In this document: piece after piece, positions 9,131 to 17,085 of the stretch | Layout of the letters: every line of letters starts with the position of its first letter | How positions within the stretch are numbered: the first letter of the stretch is position 1 | Source of the DNA: G020353115 sp964389685 | GTDB taxonomy: Bacteria > Bacteroidota > Bacteroidia > Bacteroidales > VadinHA17 | Assembly: GCA_964389685.1 (NCBI GenBank) | Contig: CAYMFM010000031.1 | Location: 1-40,314, forward strand | Length of the DNA: 40,314 nucleotides | Reading direction: 5' to 3' | Program-made: the position numbers and the translations under genes | Notes under the pieces: model-generated | Told to the model about the DNA's origin: nothing | What the model saw: only the letters and a program-made list of their open reading frames with translations | The model's database searches: none

Positions 9131-9657
9131 ACAGACTGCAGGTTCCGGTACCGCACCGTAAGGTAGGAGATGAGGTTACGGAAGGAATCCATGGCTTCCT
9201 TCGTATCGCGGTTGATCGGCCGCTTTTGTAGCCGTAAAAGCAACAGGGCATATAATCCGTTCAGGCAGGTATGTATAACCCCCTGGCCTTCCGCCCCGGA
9301 TTTTTGCTGGAATTCATTGATGTAGGGCAGTGCTAGGCTGAACAGTTCCTGGTATTTCTTATCGGCAGGATCCTGGAGCAAGGAATGATGGAGCGCGGAG
9401 AGCTTCTCCATCAGTTCCAGTGTGATCCTTAAATGCCCCTTCTTCAGGATATCCTCCCGTACGATCATCCGGATCAGCTGCTCATACCATTGCCGGATGT
9501 TACCCTTCACTTCCCGGGATTGTTCATAATTGCGGATGATGTTCCGTTCAATCTCATCAATATCGAAATCGAACGCCCTGATGCTGTCCTCAACCTGCCA
9601 CATGTAGAGGATGTATTCGGCAATGTTCGATTCTTTCAGTTTCGTGGAGATGATCAT
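9127..9657 (-). CDS. DUF4924 family protein
   Basis: A 176-residue, mostly alpha-helical soluble protein without signal peptide or membrane segment. The N-terminal stretch ESNIAEYILYMWQVEDSIRAFDFDIDEIE matches my recollection of the Bacteroidota family DUF4924; its function is unknown. The gene is last in a minus-strand series with the S4 protein, pth and rplY, with 25 bp between it and the S4 gene, so it is probably cotranscribed with translation-related genes. Its stop codon overlaps the end of the convergent DUF3078 remnant by a few bases. No catalytic motif is visible. Confidence 0.78.
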   Translation of the reverse strand: MIISTKLKESNIAEYILYMWQVEDSIRAFDFDIDEIERNIIRNYEQSREVKGNIRQWYEQLIRMIVREDILKKGHLRITLELMEKLSALHHSLLQDPADKKYQELFSLALPYINEFQQKSGAEGQGVIHTCLNGLYALLLLRLQKRPINRDTKEAMDSFRNLISYLTVRYRNLQSV

Positions 9658-9682
9658 CTGTCAGTCAGTCGGATGATTCGTA

Positions 9683-10072
9683 CTAATCGGAATTCCTATA
9701 CCGTTCGATAATTCTTCTATCCTTTTTTGTTGGTCTTCCCTCGCCACGCTTGCGGATAAACAGGGTTGTTGTTCTTTTTTGAAGGAGTTTGTTCTTTTCT
9801 TCCTCAGGTGTAAGGTCCTCAACATAAGCAGCAACCAGCTTCGCTGATACCCTTTTCGCTACCATTTTCTTAATCCGGTAGGTGTAAATCACAGGCATTC
9901 TCCTGACAACAATGATCTCGCCCTCCCGGACGAGCCGCGAAGGTTTAACCGGCATATGATCAATGAGGATCTTACCCTTTCTGCACTCATTGGCAGCCTG
10001 GCTTCTGGTTTTACAGATCCTGGCAGCCCATAACCACTTGTCAATCCGCACACCTTCTTCTTCTGTACCCAT
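9683..10072 (-). CDS. S4-domain RNA-binding protein (Hsp15/HslR-like)
   Basis: A 129-residue basic protein with an N-terminal S4 RNA-binding domain: RIDKWLWAARICKTRSQAANECRKGKILID at about residues 8-38, followed by VKPSRLVREGEIIVVRR. The C-terminus is a Lys/Arg-rich tail with GRPTKKDRRIIERYR. Related Hsp15 proteins bind the 50S subunit carrying nascent chains after premature dissociation and assist ribosome rescue. That role is inferred here from the family and from the neighbours pth (peptidyl-tRNA hydrolase) and rplY, which point to the same process. The gap to pth (10080-10171) contains a GC-rich inverted repeat. Confidence 0.88.
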   Translation of the reverse strand: MGTEEEGVRIDKWLWAARICKTRSQAANECRKGKILIDHMPVKPSRLVREGEIIVVRRMPVIYTYRIKKMVAKRVSAKLVAAYVEDLTPEEEKNKLLQKRTTTLFIRKRGEGRPTKKDRRIIERYRNSD

Positions 10073-10092
10073 ATCTATTTGTAATCATTCGT

Positions 10093-10153
10093 GCCTGTCT
10101 GCCGCCTTGCCTGCCGCCCGCATGGGAGGTATGGCAGGCAGGAACAGGCAGGC
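10093..10153. repeat. Family D GC-rich GCAGGC inverted repeat, copy 1
   Basis: A GC-rich imperfect palindrome between pth and the S4 gene, with GCCTGTCTGCC on the left and GGAACAGGCAGGC on the right, surrounding a core of repeated GCCTGCC. Similar blocks occur at 17043-17085, 22623-22710, 25921-25945, 28388-28427 and 32411-32432. It is far more GC-rich than the flanking DNA and sits within an otherwise compact transcript. Confidence 0.65.
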
Positions 10154-10171
10154 ATTAGTGGCTAAAAAACG

Positions 10172-10729
10172 TTAATTATATAGATTCATGGTTCGTTCAA
10201 CTCCCAGCATTCCGAATGATTTGATCATGTCAATTGCCAGATCGATCTGTGTGGGTAGCAATTTTTTCTCTTCCGGAGACCATTGACCTAAGACGTAATT
10301 TACCTGCTGACTGGGCATGAATGCATGGCCGATACCAAACCGGAGCCGTGCATAATTCTGATGTCCAAGAACCTGATGAATGCTGATTAATCCGTTATGC
10401 CCGGCATCTCCTCCCCTGGGCCGAAGCCTTAGTTTGCCGAAAGGAAGAGACACATCATCGACAATAACCAGAAGCCTCTCCACAGGGATTTTCTCTTTTT
10501 TCAACCAATAGTTCACCGCTTTACCGCTCAGGTTCACATAGGTTGATGGTTTCAGGAGAATGAAGATCCTTGCTTTGTATTTGAAATCACCGACAAATCC
10601 ATACCGTTTATCCCTAAAAACAACATTGGACGCGTCTGACAGAGCGTCCAATATTGTAAATCCTATATTGTGGCGTGTATCCTGATACTCCGCGCCAATG
10701 TTACCAAGACCAACGATCAGGTATTTCAA
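10172..10729 (-). CDS. pth: Peptidyl-tRNA hydrolase, TTG start
   Basis: A 185-residue Pth, which releases peptides from peptidyl-tRNA that has dropped off ribosomes. Family motifs are complete: YLIVGLGNIGAEYQDTRHNIGF with the catalytic His at about residue 20, DDVSLPFGKLRLRPRGGDAGHNGL at about 92-116 (Asp and the second active-site segment), and RFGIGHAF. The open frame continues upstream to 10963, but that extension only reads the rplY gene in another frame and has low-complexity basic content. The motif start requires TTG at 10729 (M K Y L I V). TTG lies one base after the TAG stop of rplY (10731-10733), so translation is probably coupled. Length agrees with typical Pth. Confidence 0.92.
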   Translation of the reverse strand: MKYLIVGLGNIGAEYQDTRHNIGFTILDALSDASNVVFRDKRYGFVGDFKYKARIFILLKPSTYVNLSGKAVNYWLKKEKIPVERLLVIVDDVSLPFGKLRLRPRGGDAGHNGLISIHQVLGHQNYARLRFGIGHAFMPSQQVNYVLGQWSPEEKKLLPTQIDLAIDMIKSFGMLGVERTMNLYN

Positions 10730-10730
10730 A

Positions 10731-11426
10731 CTATTCTTTTTTATCTTCCGGTTTGGCTTTTTGTTCGCCCTCAGCCGATGCTTCAGTTGTTTCAGCTCCC
10801 TCTTCAACCGCTCCTTCTTCAACTTCCTCTTCCACTTCGGCTGCGACCTCTTCTTCAATCTCAGCTGCCATACCCTTGGCAACAAGCCGTGAAGAGACCA
10901 CTGATGCAACCATGGACCTGGAAGGATCAATGACCTCCAGGTTCTCATAGGATAGGTCACCAACTTTTAAGGTCTGACCGATCTCCAGATCGGTAATATC
11001 AACATCAAGATAATCCGGAAAATCATTTGGCAAACCCCGTACCTTCATCTGCCTCCGTTTCCATCTCAGTTTTCCACCGTTCTTTATGCCAATGGAATCT
11101 CCGGTTAACCGCACCGGCATGGTGATGGTAACCGGCTTTTCATCAGAAATCTCGATGAAATCCAGATGAAGTATACTGTCTGTTACAGGATGAAACTGGA
11201 TGTCTTTCAGGAGAGCATTGTACTTCTTCCCATCAAGGGCGAGCTTAATCAGATAGATATTGGGTGTATAGACAATCTTTTTAAATTCCTTCTCCTCAGC
11301 GGAAAAATGAATCGTCTCCTCTCCTCCGTAAAGTACACAGGGGACCCTCTCCTCTTTCCTTATCTTTTTGGCGAATTTCTTTCCAACTTCTTTCCTGATC
11401 TCCCCGTTAATCTCAAAAGTTTCCAT
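10731..11426 (-). CDS. rplY: Ribosomal protein bL25 (CTC form, acidic tail)
   Basis: A 231-residue long-form bL25 that binds 5S rRNA in the large subunit. The N-terminal 5S-binding domain has VGKKFAKKIRKEERVPCVLYGG at about residues 13-34; the C-terminal beta domain includes DFIEISDEKPVTITMPVRLTG and the ITDLEIGQTLKVGDL segment. The last 45 residues are a Glu/Ala-rich acidic tail, common in Bacteroidota bL25. I chose the Met at 11426 (METFEING); an in-frame Met at 11450 would put the start inside or next to the promoter box. The -7-like box on the minus strand at 11448-11455 supports this start. It begins a likely transcript rplY-pth-S4-DUF4924. Confidence 0.92.
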   Translation of the reverse strand: METFEINGEIRKEVGKKFAKKIRKEERVPCVLYGGEETIHFSAEEKEFKKIVYTPNIYLIKLALDGKKYNALLKDIQFHPVTDSILHLDFIEISDEKPVTITMPVRLTGDSIGIKNGGKLRWKRRQMKVRGLPNDFPDYLDVDITDLEIGQTLKVGDLSYENLEVIDPSRSMVASVVSSRLVAKGMAAEIEEEVAAEVEEEVEEGAVEEGAETTEASAEGEQKAKPEDKKE

Positions 11427-11447
11427 ATCTCTGATAATTTTGGGCTG

Positions 11448-11455
11448 CAAATATA
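11448..11455 (-). promoter_or_regulatory. Bacteroidota-type -7 box before rplY
   Basis: Read on the minus strand the bases are TATATTTG, matching the Bacteroidota -7 consensus TAnnTTTG, about 22 bp ahead of the chosen rplY start at 11426. No clear TTTG -33 box is seen at the usual distance. It lies in the short gap between prs and rplY and implies that rplY has its own promoter. Confidence 0.5.
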
Positions 11456-11461
11456 ATAACT

Positions 11462-12400
11462 TTATGTGATAAAACTAGAACTTATCGACTGATAATTATA
11501 TACCTTGTTTATTACATCAGCAAATACCTCGGCAATGGAGACAACCTTAATCTTGCTGCTCTCTTTTCTGATAGGAATTGAATCGGTAACCAACACTTCC
11601 GTAAGGGGAGAATTTTCAATGCATTCGTACGCCGGGCCCGACAAAACCGGGTGAGTAGCCGTTGCACGCACACTCTTTGCACCCTGCTCCATCATCATCT
11701 CTGCAACCATCGTAAGCGTACCGGCAGTATCAACCATATCATCCACGATCACAACATTCTTCCCCTTTACATCCCCTATTACTGTAACCTCCCCGACATA
11801 ATTTGCCTTTTTCCTCTGCTTATAACAGATCACCATTTCACAATTTAAAAACCGGGAATAGGCATTTGCCCGTTTCGTTCCACCCATATCCGGAGCTGCA
11901 ATGACCAGGTCTTCAAGATTGAGATTCTTGATGTAGGGGACAAAGAGCGAAGAGGCATATATGTGGTCGACCGGCACATTGAAAAATCCCTGTATCTGGT
12001 CAGCATGCAAATCCATCGTCATGACCCTGTCAACACCAGCTGCAGTCAATAGATCGGTGATCAATTTGGCTCCGATGGAAACCCTTGGCTTGTCCTTCCG
12101 GTCCTGACGGGCAAATCCAAAATAGGGCATGACGGCGACAATCTTATAGGCAGATGCTCTCTTCGCAGCATCAATCATAAGAAGCAATTCAAATACATTA
12201 TCGGTGGGAGGAAAGGTCGACTGGATGATGAAGACACTGCATCCCCTGACTGACTCCTCAAATGAGGGCTGAAACTCTCCATCGCTGAATTCCATTACCG
12301 AACTTTTCCCCAGTGTGGTTCCAAAATGCTCGGTGATCTTCTCGGCAAGATACCTGGATTGTCTCCCGGCAAAAAACTTTAAAGGGGCTTTTACGGTCAT
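11462..12400 (-). CDS. prs: Ribose-phosphate pyrophosphokinase
   Basis: A 312-residue PRPP synthetase, which makes phosphoribosyl pyrophosphate from ribose 5-phosphate and ATP for nucleotide, His and Trp synthesis. The signatures are the flexible ATP loop GFARQDRKDKPRVSIGAKL at about residues 100-118, the divalent metal segment MDLHADQIQGFFNVPVDHIYAS at about 129-150, and the PRPP-binding loop VVIVDDMVDTAGTL at about 220-233. Length and motif order are those of class I enzymes. It is preceded by its own -7-like box and followed by the rplY promoter, so it is likely transcribed mainly alone. Confidence 0.96.
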   Translation of the reverse strand: MTVKAPLKFFAGRQSRYLAEKITEHFGTTLGKSSVMEFSDGEFQPSFEESVRGCSVFIIQSTFPPTDNVFELLLMIDAAKRASAYKIVAVMPYFGFARQDRKDKPRVSIGAKLITDLLTAAGVDRVMTMDLHADQIQGFFNVPVDHIYASSLFVPYIKNLNLEDLVIAAPDMGGTKRANAYSRFLNCEMVICYKQRKKANYVGEVTVIGDVKGKNVVIVDDMVDTAGTLTMVAEMMMEQGAKSVRATATHPVLSGPAYECIENSPLTEVLVTDSIPIRKESSKIKVVSIAEVFADVINKVYNYQSISSSFIT

Positions 12401-12446
12401 AACATCATGAATTTTTGGGTTGATACGGTTTTGTTTTCGCGCTGAA

Positions 12447-12454
12447 CAAAATTA
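12447..12454 (-). promoter_or_regulatory. Bacteroidota-type -7 box before prs
   Basis: On the minus strand the bases read TAATTTTG, a match to TAnnTTTG, 46 bp before the prs start at 12400. The upstream DNA is AT-rich, as is usual, but a TTTG -33 box is not evident. Confidence 0.45.
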
Positions 12455-12486
12455 TAAATATAATTGGTTATTGAGGGTATAAGCAT

Positions 12487-13098
12487 TTACTTTTTAAGCA
12501 TTAACCCTCGATTCATTTCATCAATGTAATCCAGGACCTCGTCTCTTCCCCTCCTTCTTACAGTTGAAACCTGGAAAATGGGGGGCAACGACTCCCACGA
12601 CTTCAGCATGCTTGTTTTGTAGTACTCCAGGTTTCGTTGAAGCTCACCTTCCGATAACTTATCGGTTTTGGTGAAAATAAGCGAAAAAGGAACCCGGTGC
12701 TTTCCAAGAAATTGCATGAATCTCAGATCATTTTGTTGAGGATCATGCCTCGAATCAATCAGGACAAACAGACAGATGAGATTGGACCGTTTCAGGATAT
12801 AATCCCTGATCACCCGATCCCACACCTTTTTTTTGCCAACAGGTACATTGGCAAATCCATAACCGGGAAGATCAACCAGATACCATTCATTATTGATCAG
12901 AAAATGATTGATCAATTGTGTCTTCCCGGGAGTCTTTGAGATCTTAGCCAGTCCTTTGCGATTGGTCAGTAAATTGATCAGGGAAGATTTGCCGACGTTT
13001 GAACGTCCGATGAAAGCATATTCGGGTAGGGAAGGTTTCGGGCAACGTTCAACCTTCGTGCTCGATACAATGAATGTCGCTTCTTTAACGATCATCAT
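12487..13098 (-). CDS. engB: Ribosome biogenesis GTPase EngB (YsxC/YihA)
   Basis: A 203-residue TRAFAC GTPase needed for assembly of the 50S subunit. The order of motifs is complete: G1 GRSNVGKSSLIN at about residues 32-43, G2 region TPGKTQLINHF, G3 DLPGYGFA at about 75-82, G4 FTKTDK at about 140-145 and a G5-like SxxR region at about 175-180 (VSTVRRRGRDE). This is a single-domain protein of the normal EngB length. It may start at either of the two initial Mets. It lies upstream of prs on the same strand, with 86 bp between. Immediately upstream lies a truncated thioesterase relic. Confidence 0.95.
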   Translation of the reverse strand: MMIVKEATFIVSSTKVERCPKPSLPEYAFIGRSNVGKSSLINLLTNRKGLAKISKTPGKTQLINHFLINNEWYLVDLPGYGFANVPVGKKKVWDRVIRDYILKRSNLICLFVLIDSRHDPQQNDLRFMQFLGKHRVPFSLIFTKTDKLSEGELQRNLEYYKTSMLKSWESLPPIFQVSTVRRRGRDEVLDYIDEMNRGLMLKK

Positions 13099-13121
13099 AA
13101 GATGGATAGCAGCAATCCGTG

Positions 13122-13310
13122 CTAGTTGGAAAATTTACTCATAAAACGGTTCACATCAATAACGTACCTTGTATGTTTTCCAAAACCGATCAACTCTTTT
13201 CCTGCGTGAGCCTCAACCCGGAATTGGAGCCGGTTCCCCGAAATTTCCTCAAGTGTCGCCGTGCATCGGATCATTTTACCCGCAGGCGTGGCTTTAACGT
13301 TTTTTCCATT
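13122..13310 (-). pseudogene. Truncated hotdog-fold acyl-CoA thioesterase relic
   Basis: A frame of about 62 codons with no ATG at its beginning. It directly follows, in the same frame, the stop codon of the YwqK-repeat lipoprotein gene. Its translation runs NVKATPAGKM, then CTATLEEISGNRLQFRVEA, then KHTRYVIDVNRF. This matches the C-terminal half of small hotdog-fold thioesterases of the FlK/PaaI-like type, whose pattern is TPxGxx, then a strand rich in V/A, then GEGTHxRxxVD. The N-terminal half with the hotdog helix is missing. I read it as a deletion remnant whose 5' part was lost at the junction with the lipoprotein gene. Translation from the internal Met (KM-IRCT) would yield only half a fold. 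Confidence 0.6.
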
Positions 13311-14102
13311 TCAGTAAACCAGGTGATCGGAAGGCAAGCGAAAACTCTTTTGCAGAATTTTTGAATTGCTATTTCGCGTTCGGTACACTGCAACCAGGTT
13401 GACATACTGCGGATAACTACCGTTTTCCCGGTAAACAAATTCCACCATGCCAACTCCTGTGTCAGTCAAAATGAATTGTTTCCCGCCGGGAATGAATATA
13501 CTGTCCTTAACCGCATCATAGTAAAACTTCACATTCTTGCTGTTGTTCGATAAAGTGAGTTCCAGGGTATACCTTCCGTGTGTCTCAATCCGGTCGATGG
13601 TGCTGATCCGGATCTCAGGATAAGATGTCAGCTGTGTGCCCCGTTCATTGTATTCTTTGAGACCAACTTTCCGGTTACCATGTGAATAGGGAATTTCAGC
13701 CTGAACCGTGCCATCACGATAGTACTTTTTCTGTATGCCGTCTACCTTTCCATCAGTATAGGGTGTCTCACGATATACTTCACCACTGGTATATAACCAT
13801 GTTGATGTTCCTGCCTTTTTTCCCTCCCTGTATTCGATGATCGAATGAACCTTACCGTCGGAATAAAACCTCCTGGAAATGCCATCCTTTTTTCCATCCT
13901 TATAACTCACCTCAGAGTATAAATAGCCGTCCGGATGGTAACTTTTATACACGCCCGTAAAACCAGCATCATCTTTCAGGGTATCGGCAAGTTCCGTTCC
14001 CGTTACGGCACGAACATCCTGTGAAGAGGGATTACAACCCTGGATAAGGACCAGGTAAACAATACCATACAGAATTATCTGCAACCCGATAACTTTTTTC
14101 AT
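13311..14102 (-). CDS. YwqK-type MORN-like repeat lipoprotein
   Basis: A 263-residue predicted lipoprotein. The N-terminus MKKVIGLQIILYGIVYLVL ends in a lipobox LIQGC, which argues for this Met at 14102 over the one at 14117. Residues about 50-150 carry four to five repeats of the kind YxDGKxDGxxxxYYxDGxV (for example SYKDGKKDGISRRFYSDGKV and PYTDGKVDGIQKKYYRDGTV). These are MORN-like beta-hairpin repeats named after YwqK, which is annotated as an antitoxin in some genomes. Nothing here resembles a partner toxin, and lipidation argues for an envelope role. The C-terminal ~110 residues form an uncharacterised beta-rich domain. The end of the gene may have been altered by the deletion that produced the thioesterase relic. 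Confidence 0.8.
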   Translation of the reverse strand: MKKVIGLQIILYGIVYLVLIQGCNPSSQDVRAVTGTELADTLKDDAGFTGVYKSYHPDGYLYSEVSYKDGKKDGISRRFYSDGKVHSIIEYREGKKAGTSTWLYTSGEVYRETPYTDGKVDGIQKKYYRDGTVQAEIPYSHGNRKVGLKEYNERGTQLTSYPEIRISTIDRIETHGRYTLELTLSNNSKNVKFYYDAVKDSIFIPGGKQFILTDTGVGMVEFVYRENGSYPQYVNLVAVYRTRNSNSKILQKSFRLPSDHLVY

Positions 14103-14186
14103 ATTTGTATATAGCATTCAAAACTCCGTTTAATCACAAACAACTCGCTTGAACAAAGTTAGGATTATTCCCGTTTGCCAGGGTGA

Positions 14187-15179
14187 TCAAACGGCTCGAT
14201 TTTTAATAAAAACTTCTAACATCTCACTATCCCCTTCGGGTTTGAGAAAGAAATTTTTCAGCACAGCCGGTATGAGAACGGACTCTCCCGTATGAACCGG
14301 CTCACTCTTCCCCTCATATTCAATTAGGAACGAGCCGGAAAGACAGATGTAAATCACAAAGGAATCAATGTAGTTAAAATCCTTTCCAACCGGCTGATCA
14401 ATCTTCAGGAAGTTGGTGCTGAAATAGTCGCAATCGATGACCTGAGATGACCTGTTCAGCAGAACTTCATATGGAGTTTTGTAGTTTTTATAGTGGTTGT
14501 AATCGATGGCGTCAAGTGCCAGATCGGTATGCAGCTCCCTGCCTTTTCCGTTTTTATCCACCCGGTCCCAGTCATAGATCCGGTAGGTTATATCAGAAGT
14601 CTGCTGAATCTCGGTGAGCAGGATCCCCGCGCCGATGGCATGTACTCTTCCCGCAGGGATGAAAAACACATCGCCAGGAAGGGCATCTTCAAAATTCAAT
14701 ATGTCCGGCAATGTTTTATTGAGGAGGTTCTCCTGGTAAATCTGTCTGTTGATTTTCCGGTTGAATCCCGTTATGATCTTTGAACCCTGATCAGCCTGGA
14801 TGATATACCACATTTCGGTTTTTCCATACGCATTGTGTCTCTCTTTCGCCAGCGTATCGTCAGGGTGAACCTGAATCGATAATACATCACTGGCATCGAT
14901 AAATTTGATCAGCATGGGAAATTCAAACCCGAACTTTTCATACACCTGATCCCCAACCAGCTCGCCCATATAGACCTCAATGATCTCCTCCAGGTTATTC
15001 CCCTTCAGAAAACCGTTTGATGCAACCGATAAATTATCCTGAACTCCTGAAATTTCCCAGCTCTCCCCACAATGGGTATCCCCCGGGGTCCCCTTACCCA
15101 GAATCGTGTGCAATTTATTTCCACCCCATATCTTCTCCTTCAGAATGGGTTGGAACTTTAATGGGTAGAGTTGGGTCAT
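14187..15179 (-). CDS. manA: Mannose-6-phosphate isomerase, class I
   Basis: A 330-residue cupin-type zinc isomerase interconverting mannose 6-phosphate and fructose 6-phosphate, feeding GDP-mannose synthesis or mannose use. Visible features are the N-terminal PILKEKIWGGNKL, the zinc-ligand motif LSIQVHPDD at about residues 96-104, KTEMWYII with the ligand Glu, and the catalytic region PAGRVHAIGAGILLTEIQQTSDITYRIYDWDR at about 175-207. The length fits the shorter Firmicutes/Bacteroidota form. Its start codon overlaps the stop codon of the Dabb gene (ATGA at 15176-15179), so translation is coupled. Confidence 0.95.
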   Translation of the reverse strand: MTQLYPLKFQPILKEKIWGGNKLHTILGKGTPGDTHCGESWEISGVQDNLSVASNGFLKGNNLEEIIEVYMGELVGDQVYEKFGFEFPMLIKFIDASDVLSIQVHPDDTLAKERHNAYGKTEMWYIIQADQGSKIITGFNRKINRQIYQENLLNKTLPDILNFEDALPGDVFFIPAGRVHAIGAGILLTEIQQTSDITYRIYDWDRVDKNGKGRELHTDLALDAIDYNHYKNYKTPYEVLLNRSSQVIDCDYFSTNFLKIDQPVGKDFNYIDSFVIYICLSGSFLIEYEGKSEPVHTGESVLIPAVLKNFFLKPEGDSEMLEVFIKNRAV

Positions 15180-15529
15180 GATACCTTCTCTTTTTTCCCG
15201 GTGTTAAAGGATGATTTACTGGTCCTGGGTACCTCATAATCCACTATCACCTTGATCTTTGGAATATTGCTTGCCTTTTCAATAGCATATTGATGATCAG
15301 GATGTAAAATGTATGCTTTCAGATCATCCATTGATTTGAAGGTGGAGTTAATTGCTACATCGTATGCACAATCCGAGGTGTTAATATTGGCCCCTACTTC
15401 ATACGACTTAATGGCAGAAATTTTTATCGACTGCTTTTCGAAAATCGATTTCAATTCCTCAATTTTTTTCTGCTTATCCAACTCATCATCAAATTCGGTA
15501 ATCTTAAAGAGCACAATGTGATGTATCAT
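15176..15529 (-). CDS. Dabb (stress-responsive alpha/beta barrel) family protein
   Basis: A 117-residue small protein with the start MIHHIVLFKI typical of the dimeric alpha/beta-barrel (Dabb) family. The second conserved strand, with DCAYDVAINSTFKSMDDLKAYILHPDHQ (about residues 52-79), matches the pattern where a His near the end is common. The extra C-terminus after residue 98 is basic (PRTSKSSFNTGKKEKVS). Members are ferredoxin-like dimers with varied or unknown roles. It begins the minus-strand pair with manA and diverges from udk, whose start lies 74 bp away. Confidence 0.85.
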   Translation of the reverse strand: MIHHIVLFKITEFDDELDKQKKIEELKSIFEKQSIKISAIKSYEVGANINTSDCAYDVAINSTFKSMDDLKAYILHPDHQYAIEKASNIPKIKVIVDYEVPRTSKSSFNTGKKEKVS

Positions 15530-15602
15530 TTTTTTGAAGTTGATTTAATTAGTAATTTGGTAAAAAATTACCGGTCAACAAAAACTAAAATTAATAAAAA
15601 TT

Positions 15603-16235
15603 ATGTTAATTGTTGGAATTGCGGGTGGAACTGGTTCCGGAAAAACAACAGTGGTAACAAAAATCACAGAAAAACTCCCCGAAGGAGAAGTTGCCATCAT
15701 CCCGCAGGACTCCTATTACAAAGATAACAGCCATTTGCCTTTGAAGAAAAGGCAGGAGATGAATTTTGACCACCCTGAATCCCTGGAATTTGAACTGCTG
15801 GCAGATCATATCCGGAAACTGAAGTTGGGCGTTGCGATCGAACAACCCATCTACTCCTACCTTACCTGTACACGGGCAAAGGAAACCATCCGGGTGGAAC
15901 CGAAACATGTCGTCATTATCGAGGGAATACTTATACTCGCCAACCTGGAAGTACGAAACCTTATGAATATCAAGGTTTTTGTCGATGCCGATGCCGACGA
16001 CAGACTGAGCAGGGTGATCAGCAGGGATATCATTGAACGGGGAAGATCAGTCGATGTGATACTGGACCGGTACGAAAAAACGGTGAAACCCATGCATTTG
16101 CAATTCATTGAACCAACGAAAAGATATGCCGATATAATTATACCGCAGGGCGGTAATAATGAAGTGGCAATCAATATCCTTGTATCCATTATTGAGAAAA
16201 ACCTGAACAAACACACGGACAATTTAACGTACTGA
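15603..16235 (+). CDS. udk: Uridine kinase
   Basis: A 210-residue uridine/cytidine kinase that phosphorylates uridine to UMP in pyrimidine salvage. The P-loop GIAGGTGSGKTTV is at residues 5-17, followed by the nucleoside-binding segment IPQDSYYKDNSHLPLKKRQEMNFDHPES, the IYSYLTCTRAKETIRVEPKHVVIIEGIL segment and the lid region RLSRVISRDIIERGRSVDVILDRY. The size and motif order are those of E. coli Udk. It diverges from the Dabb-manA pair and is followed by a hairpin element before the exonuclease gene. Confidence 0.96.
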   Translation: MLIVGIAGGTGSGKTTVVTKITEKLPEGEVAIIPQDSYYKDNSHLPLKKRQEMNFDHPESLEFELLADHIRKLKLGVAIEQPIYSYLTCTRAKETIRVEPKHVVIIEGILILANLEVRNLMNIKVFVDADADDRLSRVISRDIIERGRSVDVILDRYEKTVKPMHLQFIEPTKRYADIIIPQGGNNEVAINILVSIIEKNLNKHTDNLTY

Positions 16236-16244
16236 TCCCAATCC

Positions 16245-16275
16245 TTCGCAACTCGACTTCAGTTCGGGTTGCGAA
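16245..16275. repeat. Family G hairpin after udk (copy 1)
   Basis: A hairpin with perfect 8-base arms TTCGCAAC and GTTGCGAA separated by a 15-base loop that contains CTTCAG. The same loop flanked by TCGA and TTCGGG recurs at 17557-17583. It could act as a weak terminator for udk, but the T-run that follows is short. Confidence 0.6.
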
Positions 16276-16303
16276 TTTGACAATAAACATAACCCTTTAG
16301 CCC

Positions 16304-17026
16304 ATGCTTAAACAGATCAGTATCTTTGATATACTTTTCCTGGACATCGAGACTGTCCCGGCTGAGCCCGATTTTAATTCCCTGCCTTCTCATTTTAAAG
16401 AGTTCTGGGAAAAGAGATCTGCCTCATTCAGAAAAGAAAATGAATCCCCTTCCGATGTCTATCATAGAGCCGGACTATATGCAGAATTCGGAAAAATAAT
16501 CTGTATCTCGGTCGGTATTATCAATTGTGTTAAAAAAGAGAATTACTTCAGGGTCAAATCCTTTTTTGGTGACGATGAAAAGAAACTGTTGTCAGATTTT
16601 TCAGAAATGCTCAGGAATTATCTAAACCGGAAAGAGATCCTCCTGTGCGCGCACAACGGGATAAATTTCGACTTTCCGTTTATCGCGAGAAGGATGGTGA
16701 TTCATGGCATTGAATTGCCGGATATTCTGGATACGGCCGGAAAGAAACCATGGGACTCCAGGTTCATCGATACAATGGATCTCTGGAAATTCGGAGATTA
16801 CCGGCATGCCGTTTCCCTCGACCTGCTTGCTGAACTATTCGGCATTGAAACACCCAAAGAAGAAATGAATGGCAGCATGGTTTCAGCTGTCTACTGGGAA
16901 GAAAAAAACCTGCAGAAAATTGGTTCCTATTGTGAACAGGATGTCCTGTGTGTCGCACAAATTATCCTGAAATTTAAGGGACTGGAATCCATTCCGACTA
17001 AGAATGTTCAGTCAATCACGGAATGA
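16304..17026 (+). CDS. 3'-5' exonuclease, PolB-exo-like (DEDD superfamily)
   Basis: A 240-residue protein with an RNase H-fold exonuclease core. Motif I is LDIETVP at about residues 13-19, motif II is AHNGINFDFPFIARRM at about 116-131, and motif III is GSYCEQDVLCVAQI at about 206-219, giving the DEDD-type metal ligands. I recognise this as the stand-alone predicted PolB-type exonuclease found in Bacteroidota. The protein contains no polymerase domain. The substrate is unknown; a role in DNA or RNA end processing is inferred from the family. It lies 68 bp after udk on the same strand and ends at a repeat cluster. Confidence 0.88.
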   Translation: MLKQISIFDILFLDIETVPAEPDFNSLPSHFKEFWEKRSASFRKENESPSDVYHRAGLYAEFGKIICISVGIINCVKKENYFRVKSFFGDDEKKLLSDFSEMLRNYLNRKEILLCAHNGINFDFPFIARRMVIHGIELPDILDTAGKKPWDSRFIDTMDLWKFGDYRHAVSLDLLAELFGIETPKEEMNGSMVSAVYWEEKNLQKIGSYCEQDVLCVAQIILKFKGLESIPTKNVQSITE

Positions 17027-17042
17027 TCAACGTTCGCCGAAG

Positions 17043-17085
17043 GCCCGCCTGCCGCCTGCCTGACGGCAGTCAGGGACGGGCAGGC
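17043..17085. repeat. Family D GC-rich inverted repeat, copy 2
   Basis: GCCCGCCTGCCGCC on the left faces GGGACGGGCAGGC on the right around a TGACGGCAGTCA core that is itself partly palindromic. It resembles the blocks at 10093-10153 and 32411-32432. Confidence 0.6.

Noticed and set aside
10730..10963. Upstream extension of pth
   Set aside because: The 78 extra residues are the rplY acidic-tail DNA read in another frame (Lys/Arg-rich low complexity), and the Pth N-terminal motif fixes the start at TTG 10729.
13311..14102. Toxin-antitoxin system based on the YwqK label
   Set aside because: No toxin-like neighbour and the protein is a predicted lipoprotein; the label refers only to the repeat type.
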